Assembly: GCA_046706185.1 (NCBI GenBank)
Contig: JBJKPR010000002.1
Location: 33,389-97,388 of the forward strand
Direction: 5' to 3'
From: JAJZXY01 sp046706185
GTDB taxonomy: Archaea; Thermoplasmatota; Thermoplasmata; Sysuiplasmatales; Sysuiplasmataceae
DNA: 64,000 nt
Below are positions 51,500 through 59,777 of this stretch, one piece after another (the stretch's first letter is position 1; each line of letters begins with the position of its first letter). Both the position numbers and the translations under genes were made by a program. The notes under the pieces were generated by a model. That model was not told the DNA's origin, did not search any database, and saw only the letters and a list, made by a program, of their open reading frames with translations.

Positions 51500-51716
51500 T
51501 CACGAGTCACCAGCCCAGCTATTTGTAAGCACTTACATGTATAAAGTTGAACCCCAGGCAGCGGATTTAGGGCATCTGTAACCTGCAGAGCAGTGCCTGT
51601 CTTCTCTCACAGCGAACCGCACAAATCGTCGTGCCCTTGCAGTAAATATTATAATTAGCTGTAAATATAACGAAAAATTTATCTACGGAAGACATTTCTC
51701 AAGGTAATTCAAGCTG

Positions 51717-52958
51717 GTGTTCAATACGGCGACTACAATCATATTCGGAGCTGACGGCTACATCGGATGGCCCCTTGCCCTTCATCTCGGTGCCAGGGAC
51801 AACGACAAGATTATACTTGTAGACAATCTGTCAACAAGAAAACTGGTTAAGTCTGTTAAATCTGATACGCTGATTCCAATACTCTCGATGAAGGAGAGGA
51901 TGAACGCCTATACAAGGGAAACCGGGAAGAAGAACCTGGTTTTCATTGAAGCGGATATCCAGGATCCGAAGTCGGTGGACAGGATTATTGCGAAGTACAA
52001 GCCTGACAACCTTGTCCATCTGGCGCAGCAGAGATCGGCTCCCTTCAGCATGGTTGACCAGGAGCATATACTCTACACGGAACTAAACAACATATCGACA
52101 AACATCAACATACTTTTCTCAATGATACGGCACGTCCCGCATGCGCATCTGCTCAAGATGGGCAGCATGGGCGAATACGGCACCCCAGGCATAGAGATTA
52201 CCGAGGGGGATGTCGAAATAACAAGGAAGGGCAAGAGCGCAAAAGTCATGTTCCCGAGGATGGGGCAGAGCTGGTATCACCTCAGCAAGATATTCGACAC
52301 GTATAACGTTGCGATGGCCAACAGGGTATACAACATAGCCGCAACCGACGTGATGCAGGGCGTGGTCTACGGGACAAGGATCGATGAAATCACGAATGAC
52401 GCCTTTGCCACCAGGTTTGACTTCGATTCCATCTGGGGGACGGTTATAAACAAGTACGTTGTCCAGTCGGTGCTGCTCAACAAGCTGCTTATCTACGGCA
52501 AGGGAAGGCAGACAAGGGGCTTCCTTTCACTTTATGACAGTGTCAACTGCCTTACGCTGTTGCACGACAATCCTGCCGAGACGGGACAGTACAGGGTCGT
52601 GAACCAGCTTGATGAGATTTACGACACTGTGCAGCTGGCTGAAAAGGTGCAGAAGATAGGGCGTGAGTTTGGCATTGAGGCAGAAATGGAGTTTGTGGAA
52701 AACCCGAGGGTGGAAAAAGAAGAGCACGACTACGAGGTTGAGCACAATATACTTCCCTCCCTGGGGTTCAGGCAGGAAAAGACGATGGAGACAGTCCTTA
52801 GGGAAATGTTTGAGGACGTGCTCAAGAACAAGAAGAGGGCTGCAGCGATGAAGAAACTCATCTACCCCACTGTCTACTGGAGAACTGCCACTGCCATGAA
52901 GGTAAAGGATTTCGCGATGCCCCGCAGCCTCATGAACACAAAAATAGACAAGAAATGA
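51717..52958 (+). CDS. agl3: UDP-sulfoquinovose synthase (SQD1/Agl3-like)
   Basis: A 413-residue extended SDR. FGADGYIGWPLALHL is the NAD-binding motif, MGSMGEYGTPGIEITEGDVEI (in parts) and SWYHLSK contain the Ser/Thr-Tyr-Lys catalytic set, and ATDVMQGVVYGTRIDE is highly specific for SQD1 enzymes. The reaction is UDP-glucose plus sulfite to UDP-sulfoquinovose. In Sulfolobus, Agl3 supplies this sugar for the surface-protein N-glycan; in phototrophs it serves sulfolipid. The start is GTG after an AT-rich promoter stretch (51640-51680). An upstream TATA-like AATTTATC is present. Confidence 0.9.
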   Translation: MFNTATTIIFGADGYIGWPLALHLGARDNDKIILVDNLSTRKLVKSVKSDTLIPILSMKERMNAYTRETGKKNLVFIEADIQDPKSVDRIIAKYKPDNLVHLAQQRSAPFSMVDQEHILYTELNNISTNINILFSMIRHVPHAHLLKMGSMGEYGTPGIEITEGDVEITRKGKSAKVMFPRMGQSWYHLSKIFDTYNVAMANRVYNIAATDVMQGVVYGTRIDEITNDAFATRFDFDSIWGTVINKYVVQSVLLNKLLIYGKGRQTRGFLSLYDSVNCLTLLHDNPAETGQYRVVNQLDEIYDTVQLAEKVQKIGREFGIEAEMEFVENPRVEKEEHDYEVEHNILPSLGFRQEKTMETVLREMFEDVLKNKKRAAAMKKLIYPTVYWRTATAMKVKDFAMPRSLMNTKIDKK

Positions 52959-53044
52959 GGTTCTGGGCAAACCATTTCATACTTGAAATTCTCTCAGCAA
53001 CGGTTAAATACCCACTGGCGCGGTAATTTCAGGGTGGGTGTTAA

Positions 53045-54670
53045 TTGCAGGAAGAGAGAACCGAGGCCCGGGAGGAGAGGTGCTCCATATGCGACGGGGC
53101 ACTAGACCCGCAAGGCGTTTGCCTTCTCTGCGGTCATGACAACAGCATGAAGCTGGTTGACCATGAGGAGGGGCAGTCGGGGGACAACGACGGGCTCCGG
53201 GAGGGGAATTCGCCTGCCGATAAAGACATAGAGTCGATTGTCAGGTGGCTCTCGGGAAGCGAGGAGGGCGGTATCTCTTTTCTGGATATGGAGGAACCCC
53301 AGATCGCTGTTGCTGAAGAGAAGGCGGTGGAACAGGAACAACCTGCTGTCGCAATGCTGCCCGAAGGCGAGGCAGGGCACCTGGCCGGAGAGATAGCTGA
53401 ACTGAAGATCAAACTTATGGAAGCCAATGCCACAATAGAGAAGCTCAGGGTGGAGCTCAAGACAATGGAGACGGTTGCCTCCGTTTCGGCCCCTTCAGAC
53501 ATGGCCGAGAGGCTATCAATGACTGTCAAGGCTCACCTTGAGCTTGAAGCGGCGATCAAGCAGAAGGACAGGCATATCGACGAGTTGAGGAACGAACTCA
53601 AGGTCAAGGAAGACAGCCTCAGCAACCTGATGGAAAAGACGAGGTTCAAGGAGGAGGAGTTCAACAACAGGGAGATCAGCCTGCAGCACAGGGAGGAGCT
53701 CCTCAAGGAAGAGCTTCGGAAAATTGAGATGAATAAAGCGCAGATGGGCTCGATGAAGGAGATAGAGCTCAAGAAATCACTTGAGGATCTTCGTGAGCAG
53801 ATAAAAGCAAAGGAGGAGAAGGTCAAGTCTCTTGAAAAATACCTTTCCCAGAAGGAGGAAGAGCTTGACAGGAGAGAGAAGGCGCTTATCGGAAAAGAGG
53901 TCGAAGTCATGGAGGAGCTGACAATAGCCGAGCTCAAACAGGAGAAGGTCAAATCAGGCACTCCAAGGCTGGACGACCTTCTTTTCGGCGGAATACCGGT
54001 CGGCGCACAGGTGGCGATATACGGACCGCCGTTTGTGGGAAAGGAGGTCGTCATGAATGCCTTCGCGGCCGAGGGTCTGAGGAAGGGCATACCTGTCATT
54101 TGGGTAACAACGGACCACACAATCAGGGAAATCAGGGAGGAGATGTCATATGTCCTCAACGGCTTCGAGGAGTATGAGAAGCTTGGGCTGATGTATTACA
54201 TTGATGCCTACTCGAGAAGCATAGGGGACAACTCAAGGGTCGAAAATGCGGCGTACATAGAGGATTTCAGCGACATAGAGAACATAGACGCCCTGGTCGA
54301 AAAGAGGCTTGATGCAGTAAGGGACATAGTGGAGAAGAAGAGCTACAGGGTCATATTCAAGTCAATATCGAGCCTGACAGCGGTATACGAGACAAAGAAC
54401 ATATTCAAGCTTCTGAGGCCGTTTGTAGCCAAGAGGAAGAGGGACAAGTGCACAGCCATGTATTGCGTTGAAAAGGGGATTGTGAGCGATCAGGACGTTC
54501 AGATAATAGGCTCGATCATGGACGGGATAATAGAGTTTGAAACCGACGGCCAGAGCAATTTCATAGAGATCAGGGGAATATGCGAAACGCAGACAAGGGA
54601 CAGGGTGAAGTACACGGCAAGCAAGAGCGCCCTGTCGATTGGGTCATTCAGCCTCGGGCATATTAAGTGA
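53045..54670 (+). CDS. Zinc ribbon/coiled-coil/RecA-like protein with degraded Walker motifs
   Basis: A 541-residue cytoplasmic protein from a TTG start. N-terminal zinc ribbon: Cys13, Cys16, Cys26, Cys29. Residues about 112-305 are a long charged coiled coil (for example KSLEKYLSQKEEELDRREKA). The rest resembles a KaiC/RAD55-type RecA fold: SGTPRLDDLLFGGIPVGAQVAIYG, then GPPFVGKE at 327-334 where GK[ST] is expected, and RVIFKS at 435-440 where the Walker B aspartate should be (Lys439). It therefore probably does not hydrolyse ATP in the normal way and may be a signalling or scaffold protein. The family relation is inferred from pattern. It ends against a convergent gene with no gap. Confidence 0.7.
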   Translation: MQEERTEAREERCSICDGALDPQGVCLLCGHDNSMKLVDHEEGQSGDNDGLREGNSPADKDIESIVRWLSGSEEGGISFLDMEEPQIAVAEEKAVEQEQPAVAMLPEGEAGHLAGEIAELKIKLMEANATIEKLRVELKTMETVASVSAPSDMAERLSMTVKAHLELEAAIKQKDRHIDELRNELKVKEDSLSNLMEKTRFKEEEFNNREISLQHREELLKEELRKIEMNKAQMGSMKEIELKKSLEDLREQIKAKEEKVKSLEKYLSQKEEELDRREKALIGKEVEVMEELTIAELKQEKVKSGTPRLDDLLFGGIPVGAQVAIYGPPFVGKEVVMNAFAAEGLRKGIPVIWVTTDHTIREIREEMSYVLNGFEEYEKLGLMYYIDAYSRSIGDNSRVENAAYIEDFSDIENIDALVEKRLDAVRDIVEKKSYRVIFKSISSLTAVYETKNIFKLLRPFVAKRKRDKCTAMYCVEKGIVSDQDVQIIGSIMDGIIEFETDGQSNFIEIRGICETQTRDRVKYTASKSALSIGSFSLGHIK

Positions 54671-55108
54671 TCAGGCCACTTCCATGCCCTTTGGCGATTC
54701 ACCCTTCTTCTGCTGGGACATGTCCACCTGCGGGAGCGGCACTGGCGGCGGGAGCTGTATGTCCCTCGTCACGATTGTTGCAGTTATTATGCAGTTGGAT
54801 ATCACTGCGTTGTGAACTATGTTCGCAAGCTCGGGCGGCATGTTGTTCGTGCTGCCCCATTCCCTCGCGATGGTATCAGGGCTCCTGGTGTCGTCAGCCA
54901 CCACAATCTTCCCGTCCATCCTTACGAACCCGATGCCGGAGTAATTGGCCGTAAACCTGAATTCGATCGACAGGTCCGTCTGGTTAAGCGGCACGACAGA
55001 CGTGACTGTGTTGTTGTGGTCGATACGGACGTTCATCAGCTTCTCGCCTACCTTCGAGAAACGCTTCGCCTCTATCGAGCTGAGTTCCCATCCTTTGATT
55101 GCTATCAT
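54671..55108 (-). CDS. Conserved-looking archaeal protein, unknown
   Basis: A 145-residue protein: MIAIKGWELSSIEAKRFS, then IEFRFTANYSGIGFVRMDGKIVV, suggesting a beta-rich N-terminal domain, a helical middle (PELANIVHNAVISNCIITATI) and a proline-rich, disordered tail (LPPPVPLPQVDMSQQKKGE). The layout resembles small archaeal proteins of SecB/DUF-type beta folds, but no family could be named. Its promoter side faces the ssb gene. Confidence 0.6.
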   Translation of the reverse strand: MIAIKGWELSSIEAKRFSKVGEKLMNVRIDHNNTVTSVVPLNQTDLSIEFRFTANYSGIGFVRMDGKIVVADDTRSPDTIAREWGSTNNMPPELANIVHNAVISNCIITATIVTRDIQLPPPVPLPQVDMSQQKKGESPKGMEVA

Positions 55109-55242
55109 TGAAACCAGTCCCGGTGGATCAGTGGACGACCACTATTAAGAGGTTCGTTGAAATTAACACCAGCGGGACTGTATGTGACAGTGTATAACAA
55201 AGTCTGTCACGTCAAACCCCTTCGCACAGCCATAAGCGATAC

Positions 55243-55250
55243 TTTATATA
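55243..55250 (+). promoter_or_regulatory. TATA box of ssb
   Basis: TTTATATA lies about 70 bp before the ATG, giving a predicted leader of about 45 nt. Confidence 0.55.
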
Positions 55251-55318
55251 CACAGGCGAATAGTTGGAGTTTAGTCTTCAATGAATGAAGACGAACAGAC
55301 ACACAAGGAAGAATATAG

Positions 55319-55774
55319 ATGGAATCGACAAACAAGGAACTGACAAAGATAGCGGATCTGACGCCCGAGTCAAAGAGCGTCAATGTGATAGCAAAAGTCT
55401 TATCTGTCGGAGAAGCAAAGGAAATCCCTTCCAGGTTCGGACCTTCAAGGAAGGTCGCGGAAGTGCCCATAGCGGATGACACAGGAACTGTTGTCCTGAG
55501 CCTCTGGCAGGACCAGATCGGGACTGTCGGCGAGGGAGAAACAATCCAGATTGAAAATGGATACGTTTCACTTGTTAAGGGTCACATAAGGGTCAATGTC
55601 GGAAAATACGGCAAAATAGCCAAGAGCGAGGTTGACGTAAGCGAGCCGAACACAGGCACCAATGTCAGCGACAAGGAATACGAGATGCCCGAGAGGCGCC
55701 CGTACCGTGGCGGTGGCGGAGACAGGGACAGGAGAAGGTCGTTCGGCGGACGCGGTGGCGACAGAAGGTTCTGA
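55319..55774 (+). CDS. ssb: Single-stranded DNA-binding protein, single OB fold
   Basis: A 151-residue protein of the Sulfolobus/Thermoplasma SSB type. Residues 1-105 form an OB fold (SVNVIAKVLSVGEAKEI, VAEVPIADDTGTVVLSLW, ENGYVSLVKGHIRVNVGKYGKI); the tail is Arg/Gly/Asp-rich with RGG repeats (YRGGGGDRDRRRSFGGRGG), as in crenarchaeal-type SSB that use the tail for protein contacts. It protects single strands in replication and repair. It stands alone ahead of the tRNA-Phe gene. Confidence 0.9.
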   Translation: MESTNKELTKIADLTPESKSVNVIAKVLSVGEAKEIPSRFGPSRKVAEVPIADDTGTVVLSLWQDQIGTVGEGETIQIENGYVSLVKGHIRVNVGKYGKIAKSEVDVSEPNTGTNVSDKEYEMPERRPYRGGGGDRDRRRSFGGRGGDRRF

Positions 55775-55887
55775 AGTACCGCGAAGAAGACTGGCTCCCA
55801 AACCACTTACCATCGCAGTCCTTTCGGCCTGCGATTGTTTTAAATTTTGCCCGCGGTCGTTATGTTTTTACAGTCACAAAGTGCATG

Positions 55888-55895
55888 TTAAATAT
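55888..55895 (+). promoter_or_regulatory. TATA box of tRNA-Phe
   Basis: TTAAATAT is centred about 28 bp before the first base of the mature tRNA, the expected distance for archaeal RNA polymerase. Confidence 0.55.
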
Positions 55896-55919
55896 CAGTA
55901 AAGTTTACTGGGAAAATGC

Positions 55920-56008
55920 GCCGCAGTAACTCAGACTGGGAGAGTGTGAGACTGAAGTGTTTACTCACGGATATCTCAAAGTCGCCGGTTCAAATCCGGT
56001 CTGCGGCA
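55920..56008 (+). tRNA. tRNA-Phe (GAA) with a 15-nt intron
   Basis: Acceptor arms GCCGCAG (55920-55926) and CTGCGGC (56001-56007) pair fully, with discriminator A at 56008. D stem ACTC/GAGT, anticodon stem TGAGA/TCTCA, T stem GCCGG/CCGGT with loop TTCAAAT. Between the anticodon-stem arms are 22 nt in place of 7, which places a 15-nt intron (55958-55972) after position 37. The anticodon is GAA at 55954-55956. GCCGC at the 5' end and A73 fit archaeal tRNA-Phe. The 3' CCA is not encoded. Confidence 0.93.
55958..55972 (+). other. Intron of tRNA-Phe
   Basis: Fifteen nucleotides at the canonical 37/38 position; removal restores a 7-nt anticodon loop CTGAAGA. A full bulge-helix-bulge could not be confirmed by eye. 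Confidence 0.8.
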
Positions 56009-56030
56009 TTGCCATGGAGGGCAACTCTGT

Positions 56031-56516
56031 TCAGCTCTCGTCAAGGTGCCTTCCGTAGACACTGACCAGGTTTCTGTAGCCAAGACCCTTGTAGAAGCCG
56101 AGTGCTATCAGATTTGATGACGGGAATTCTGCGGAGACCATGGTGATGTTCCTTTTCCTCAGCTCCCTGTAGAGCTCGGTTATGAGCTTTCTCCCGAGCA
56201 TCTTTCTCCTGAATTCGGGCATTACGTAGAATTCGGTGATCCTCGCCTCCTGCCTCGGAAGGTAGTATATCCTGTCGTGCACATCCGCCTTCACTATCCC
56301 CACTGCTTTTCCATCTGCCTCCGCGACGAGGAGAATGTGTTTCTTCTCCTGTTTTATCGCTTCGTTAAGGGAATCCCTCACCTCTTCGGCAGGAGGATCT
56401 GCAACCTGGAAAGTAGGATCAAATTCCTGGTTAAGCCTCTTGAGCCTGCGTATCATGTCGATGACCAGTGTCACGTCGCTTTCCTTCATCTTTCTGACTT
56501 CAGTTTCCTCATTCAT
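56031..56516 (-). CDS. GNAT-family N-acetyltransferase
   Basis: A 161-residue acetyltransferase: KMKESDVTLVIDMI at the N terminus, ITEFYVMPEFRRKMLGRKLITELY as strand 4 plus acetyl-CoA loop (RRKMLG replaces the usual RxxGxG/A), and ALGFYKGLGYRNL near the C terminus. The substrate is unknown. It overlaps the malic enzyme end by 8 bp, so the two are co-expressed; a regulatory acetylation of that enzyme would be speculative. Confidence 0.85.
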   Translation of the reverse strand: MNEETEVRKMKESDVTLVIDMIRRLKRLNQEFDPTFQVADPPAEEVRDSLNEAIKQEKKHILLVAEADGKAVGIVKADVHDRIYYLPRQEARITEFYVMPEFRRKMLGRKLITELYRELRKRNITMVSAEFPSSNLIALGFYKGLGYRNLVSVYGRHLDES

Positions 56517-57876
56517 TTTCCCCGCCTCCCGGCAAATCTTTTATGTACTTCTCCTCAAGCATCCGCCTGTACATGTTCCTGTTCTCATCTATTATCTCGA
56601 AGGCTGTCTTGTAGAAACTCTCCTTTGAGCCGGTCTTCCTGGCCATTCCCAGTTCGGATGCTTTGGCGGCAACCGCTGAGGCGACGCTTGGGTACAGTTC
56701 CCACTCCTCCATCGTCGGGACTATCCTCTCGGGACCCGGCTCCTTGACGAAGTTGGCTATCTCGGCCGACGCCGCTATCATTATGTCGATGCTTACACCG
56801 GTCGCCCTGGCATCAAGCGCCCCCCTGAAGACGCCCGGAAAGACGAGACTGTTGTTAATCTGGTTGGGGAAATCACTTCTGCCGGTTGCCACGACGGCAG
56901 CCCCCGCCTCAAGGGCGAGCCTGGGCCATATTTCAGGCACAGGGTTTGCAAGCGCGAATATCACTCCCTTGCTGTTCATTGACTTCACCCATTCCTCCTT
57001 GATGGTTCCGGGCCCCTGTTTGGAGGCGGAGAGCACAACGTCGGCGCCATTGAATGCTTTGCTTGCATCCCCCTTCACCCTTTCGGCATTTGTTGAAAGT
57101 GCAAGCTCGTACTTCCAAGGATTGTTGATCATCATGCTGTCCAGGTCACTTCTCTCGTTGTCGATTATTCCCTTCGAATCGACCATTATCACATTACCGG
57201 ACTTTGCTCCTGCCGCGATTATGAGCTTTGCAGTGGCTATGTTGGCGGCACCGGAGCCCATCAGCACTACCCTGGCGTCGGACATCTTCTTCCCAACCAC
57301 CCTGAGCGCGTTCATCATGCCTGCAAGCGTTATGCATGCTGTGCCCAGCTGATCGTCGTGCCAGGCAGGTATGCTCAGAGACTGCTGAAGCTTCTCCTGT
57401 ATGTAGAAGCATTTTGGCGATTCAATATCCTCGAGATTGAACCCGCCAAACGAGGGCTCAAGCGCCATTGCAACCGATATGAACTGTTCCCTGTCCTCGA
57501 CTCTAACAGGTATCGGTATTGCATTCACTGCTCCAAGGTAGTTGAATATGAGCGCTTTCCCCTCCATGACTGCCATCGCTGCCTCGGGGCCCACATTTCC
57601 AAGGCCAAGGACGCGCGTGCCATCCGTGAGTATTGCTATGCTGTTCCATCTTCCAGTGAGCTCGAAGGAAAGGTCCCTCTCCTTTGCGATCTCTGTCGAA
57701 ACAGCAGCGACTCCTGGTGTATACCAGATGGAGAAATCATTGAGCTTTCTGACAGGCACCTTCGGAAATGTATTTACCTTTCCCTTGTAGAAACGGGAGT
57801 ACTTCAACGCCAGTTCCTTGAACCTCTCTGTCCTCTGTGATTCGCTATCCTTGCCGTCTTTATCGTGTTCGAGCAT
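56509..57876 (-). CDS. mae: Malic enzyme (oxaloacetate-decarboxylating malate dehydrogenase)
   Basis: A 455-residue enzyme turning malate into pyruvate, CO2 and NAD(P)H. FSIWYTPGVAAVS, LTDGTRVLGLGNVGPEAAMAVMEGKA (in parts), PIPVRVEDREQF, the metal/substrate segment HDDQLGTACITLAGMMNAL, VLMGSGAANIATAKLI (cofactor site), and ALANPVPEIWP are conserved. The length is that of the compact prokaryotic type without a phosphotransacetylase tail. The coenzyme cannot be decided. It is upstream of a GNAT gene and downstream of atpE. Confidence 0.92.
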   Translation of the reverse strand: MLEHDKDGKDSESQRTERFKELALKYSRFYKGKVNTFPKVPVRKLNDFSIWYTPGVAAVSTEIAKERDLSFELTGRWNSIAILTDGTRVLGLGNVGPEAAMAVMEGKALIFNYLGAVNAIPIPVRVEDREQFISVAMALEPSFGGFNLEDIESPKCFYIQEKLQQSLSIPAWHDDQLGTACITLAGMMNALRVVGKKMSDARVVLMGSGAANIATAKLIIAAGAKSGNVIMVDSKGIIDNERSDLDSMMINNPWKYELALSTNAERVKGDASKAFNGADVVLSASKQGPGTIKEEWVKSMNSKGVIFALANPVPEIWPRLALEAGAAVVATGRSDFPNQINNSLVFPGVFRGALDARATGVSIDIMIAASAEIANFVKEPGPERIVPTMEEWELYPSVASAVAAKASELGMARKTGSKESFYKTAFEIIDENRNMYRRMLEEKYIKDLPGGGENE

Positions 57877-57963
57877 TTCTCATCACCAAGCTTAATGCAC
57901 TGACGGACACCGGCAGGCGTCCGTCGTGTAATCGAAAAAGGAAGGGGAAGTGAAGCATTGCCG

Positions 57964-58542
57964 TCACCCGAAGAGAAGCTCCTTGATATTGCATGTCACC
58001 GATTCCCAGTAACTTTCAGCAAGCGACTCAAGCGTGTAATCCAGAAGCACAGTTCCGTCGCCAGATTCCGCAATAAGGCCCCCCGAGGCGTGAAGGTCAG
58101 CAACAACTTTGAACCCTGGAATTGAGAGTGCAGCGGATGTGTCCTCCTTCCTGACATGCAGTATTCCCACGCCGAGGTCTGAGACGGCGCCTTCTATGAG
58201 CATGGACGCCCATTCCCTTTTCCTGTCGTCGTCCGAATTTTTTACCATTGAGATGAACTTCTCCTTGAGGAGAGAGAGGCTCTCCGTATGAACTTTTTCC
58301 AATTCAGCCGCCTCCGCCATGTCCGTCTTTATCTCCGAGGCCTTCCTCATCCGCTCTATCTCCTCATAGAGTTTGCGGCCGTATTCGGCCCTCATTCTTT
58401 CAATATACGCTGCAGCAGATGCTTCTATCGCCTGGCCCTCTGCATTTGCCTCCATGACGATCCTGCCCGCTGCCTCGGATGCTTTTTCTGCTATCTCGTC
58501 AACCTTTCTCTTCGGTGGAACACCGATTTGCGGGCTCTTCAA
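57964..58542 (-). CDS. atpE: A-type ATP synthase subunit E
   Basis: A 192-residue peripheral-stalk subunit. The N-terminal half is a long charged helix (EKASEAAGRIVMEANAEGQA), and the globular C-terminal half has GILHVRKEDTS, ASGGLIAESGDGTVLLDYTLESLAE and the end IKELLFG, as in archaeal E subunits. It forms the stator with subunit H, encoded just upstream. The other A-ATPase genes (I, K, C, F, A, B, D), which usually follow, are not in this region. Confidence 0.88.
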   Translation of the reverse strand: MKSPQIGVPPKRKVDEIAEKASEAAGRIVMEANAEGQAIEASAAAYIERMRAEYGRKLYEEIERMRKASEIKTDMAEAAELEKVHTESLSLLKEKFISMVKNSDDDRKREWASMLIEGAVSDLGVGILHVRKEDTSAALSIPGFKVVADLHASGGLIAESGDGTVLLDYTLESLAESYWESVTCNIKELLFG

Positions 58543-58554
58543 CGGCGATACACC

Positions 58555-58911
58555 TCAGGAAACGACGATTGCCTTGTGTTGAGAGAGTGCTGCCAAAAAC
58601 CTGTCAAAACCGCCATTCAGATAGGTGGCGGCACCATCCATCCTGCCTGTTGCCCTGTCGTGCATCTCTCTTGATTTCCTCCTCAGTTCAGCAGTTTCCC
58701 TTTGACTGCAGAGGGAGAGTTCGTCCCTTATCCCGGCGAGTAGCTGATGATTTGATTCCATGATCTCCTTTCTTGCTTCCCTGATCCTGCGTGCGGCCTC
58801 GTTCTTTGAGTTCTGCCTTATCCTCATTGCCTCGAGCTCTGCAGCCCCTATAAGCAGTGCCGCCTTTGCCCTTGCCTCACGTATGGTGGAGCCGGGAGCC
58901 TCTATCAGCAT
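58555..58911 (-). CDS. atpH: A-type ATP synthase subunit H (peripheral stalk)
   Basis: A 118-residue helical protein: IREARAKAALLIGAAELEAMRIRQNS and ARRIREARKEIME are the coiled-coil pattern of archaeal V/A-ATPase subunit H (AhaH). It pairs with subunit E in the stalk. The ATG giving MLIEAPGST fits the family; a longer frame from a GTG at 58962 begins inside the palindrome near the predicted transcription start. The gap to atpE is 12 bp, so they are one operon. Confidence 0.8.
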   Translation of the reverse strand: MLIEAPGSTIREARAKAALLIGAAELEAMRIRQNSKNEAARRIREARKEIMESNHQLLAGIRDELSLCSQRETAELRRKSREMHDRATGRMDGAATYLNGGFDRFLAALSQHKAIVVS

Positions 58912-58956
58912 TGATATCGGTTTTATTGATAGGATGGAAATTACAAGAATAGACAG

Positions 58957-58970
58957 CTTCACATGTGAAG
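58957..58970. promoter_or_regulatory. Perfect 14-bp palindrome in the atpH promoter
   Basis: CTTCACATGTGAAG is a perfect palindrome lying just downstream of a TATA-like GTTTAAAAAG on the minus strand (plus-strand 58977-58986). Its position at the expected transcription start makes it a candidate repressor site for the atpH-atpE operon. Confidence 0.6.
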
Positions 58971-59025
58971 TGTGCGCTTTTTAAACATCCGGGTGTGGGA
59001 AGCATGTGCCGGACAGCCCTGTTGA

Positions 59026-59772
59026 TTACCGCGCAAGCTTCATTACAAACTGTCTTGCCTGTTCGTACTCTGGCATTGCAAGAACCTCGGGCCTTTCATA
59101 TTCAACTATCCTGCCGTTGTACAGCAGCTCTATGGAGTCTGATACCCTGTTTGCCTGGTCAATGTCGTGAGTGACGAGCACGACGGTGTACTCATCCCTG
59201 AGCCTCAGCATGAGTTCCTCTATCTTCGACTTGGCAACAGGATCCAGGGAGGACGTGGGCTCATCCATCATCAGCACCTCCGGCTGGACAGCAAGCGCCC
59301 TCGCTATGCAGAGCCGCTGCTGCTGACCCCCTGAGAGTTCAAGTGCATTCTTGTCCAGGTTCCCGCTTACCTCGTTGTAGAGTCCTGCATGCCTGAGGCT
59401 CTCCTCCACTACCGAGTCGAGTTCGGCCTTGTTCAGGGTAAGGTGCAATTTCGGACCAAATGCGACGTTATCGTAGACTGACATCGGAAAAGGGTTCGGT
59501 TTCTGGAAGACAAGCCCGACTTTTCGCCTGAGTTCCATCACATTGTAGTCACGGACGCTCTTGTCATGGAAGAGCACTTCACCGTTCGTCTTCAATTTGG
59601 GATAGAGGTCTGTCAACCTGTTGAATGTTCTTATCAACGTACTCTTTCCGCTTCCCGAAGGTCCGACGATTGTGTTTATGGCGTTTTCGGTGATCGCCAG
59701 ACTTACACTGCTGAGTATCCGCTGACTGCCTGAAGTCACATTCAGATTCCTTGCTTCAATTATGCCTGCCAA
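59026..59772 (-). CDS. pstB: Phosphate ABC transporter ATPase PstB
   Basis: A 248-residue ABC ATPase: Walker A GPSGSGKST, RTFNRLTDLYP (PstB-specific), FQKPNPFPMSVYDNVAFGPK, signature LSGGQQQRLCIARAL and Walker B LMMDEPTSSLD. The 'KPNPFP' Q-loop and 'FNR' box separate PstB from other ABC proteins. It powers high-affinity phosphate uptake and is the last gene of pstSCAB. No phoU follows within the window. Confidence 0.95.
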   Translation of the reverse strand: MAGIIEARNLNVTSGSQRILSSVSLAITENAINTIVGPSGSGKSTLIRTFNRLTDLYPKLKTNGEVLFHDKSVRDYNVMELRRKVGLVFQKPNPFPMSVYDNVAFGPKLHLTLNKAELDSVVEESLRHAGLYNEVSGNLDKNALELSGGQQQRLCIARALAVQPEVLMMDEPTSSLDPVAKSKIEELMLRLRDEYTVVLVTHDIDQANRVSDSIELLYNGRIVEYERPEVLAMPEYEQARQFVMKLAR

Positions 59773-59777
59773 TTAAT

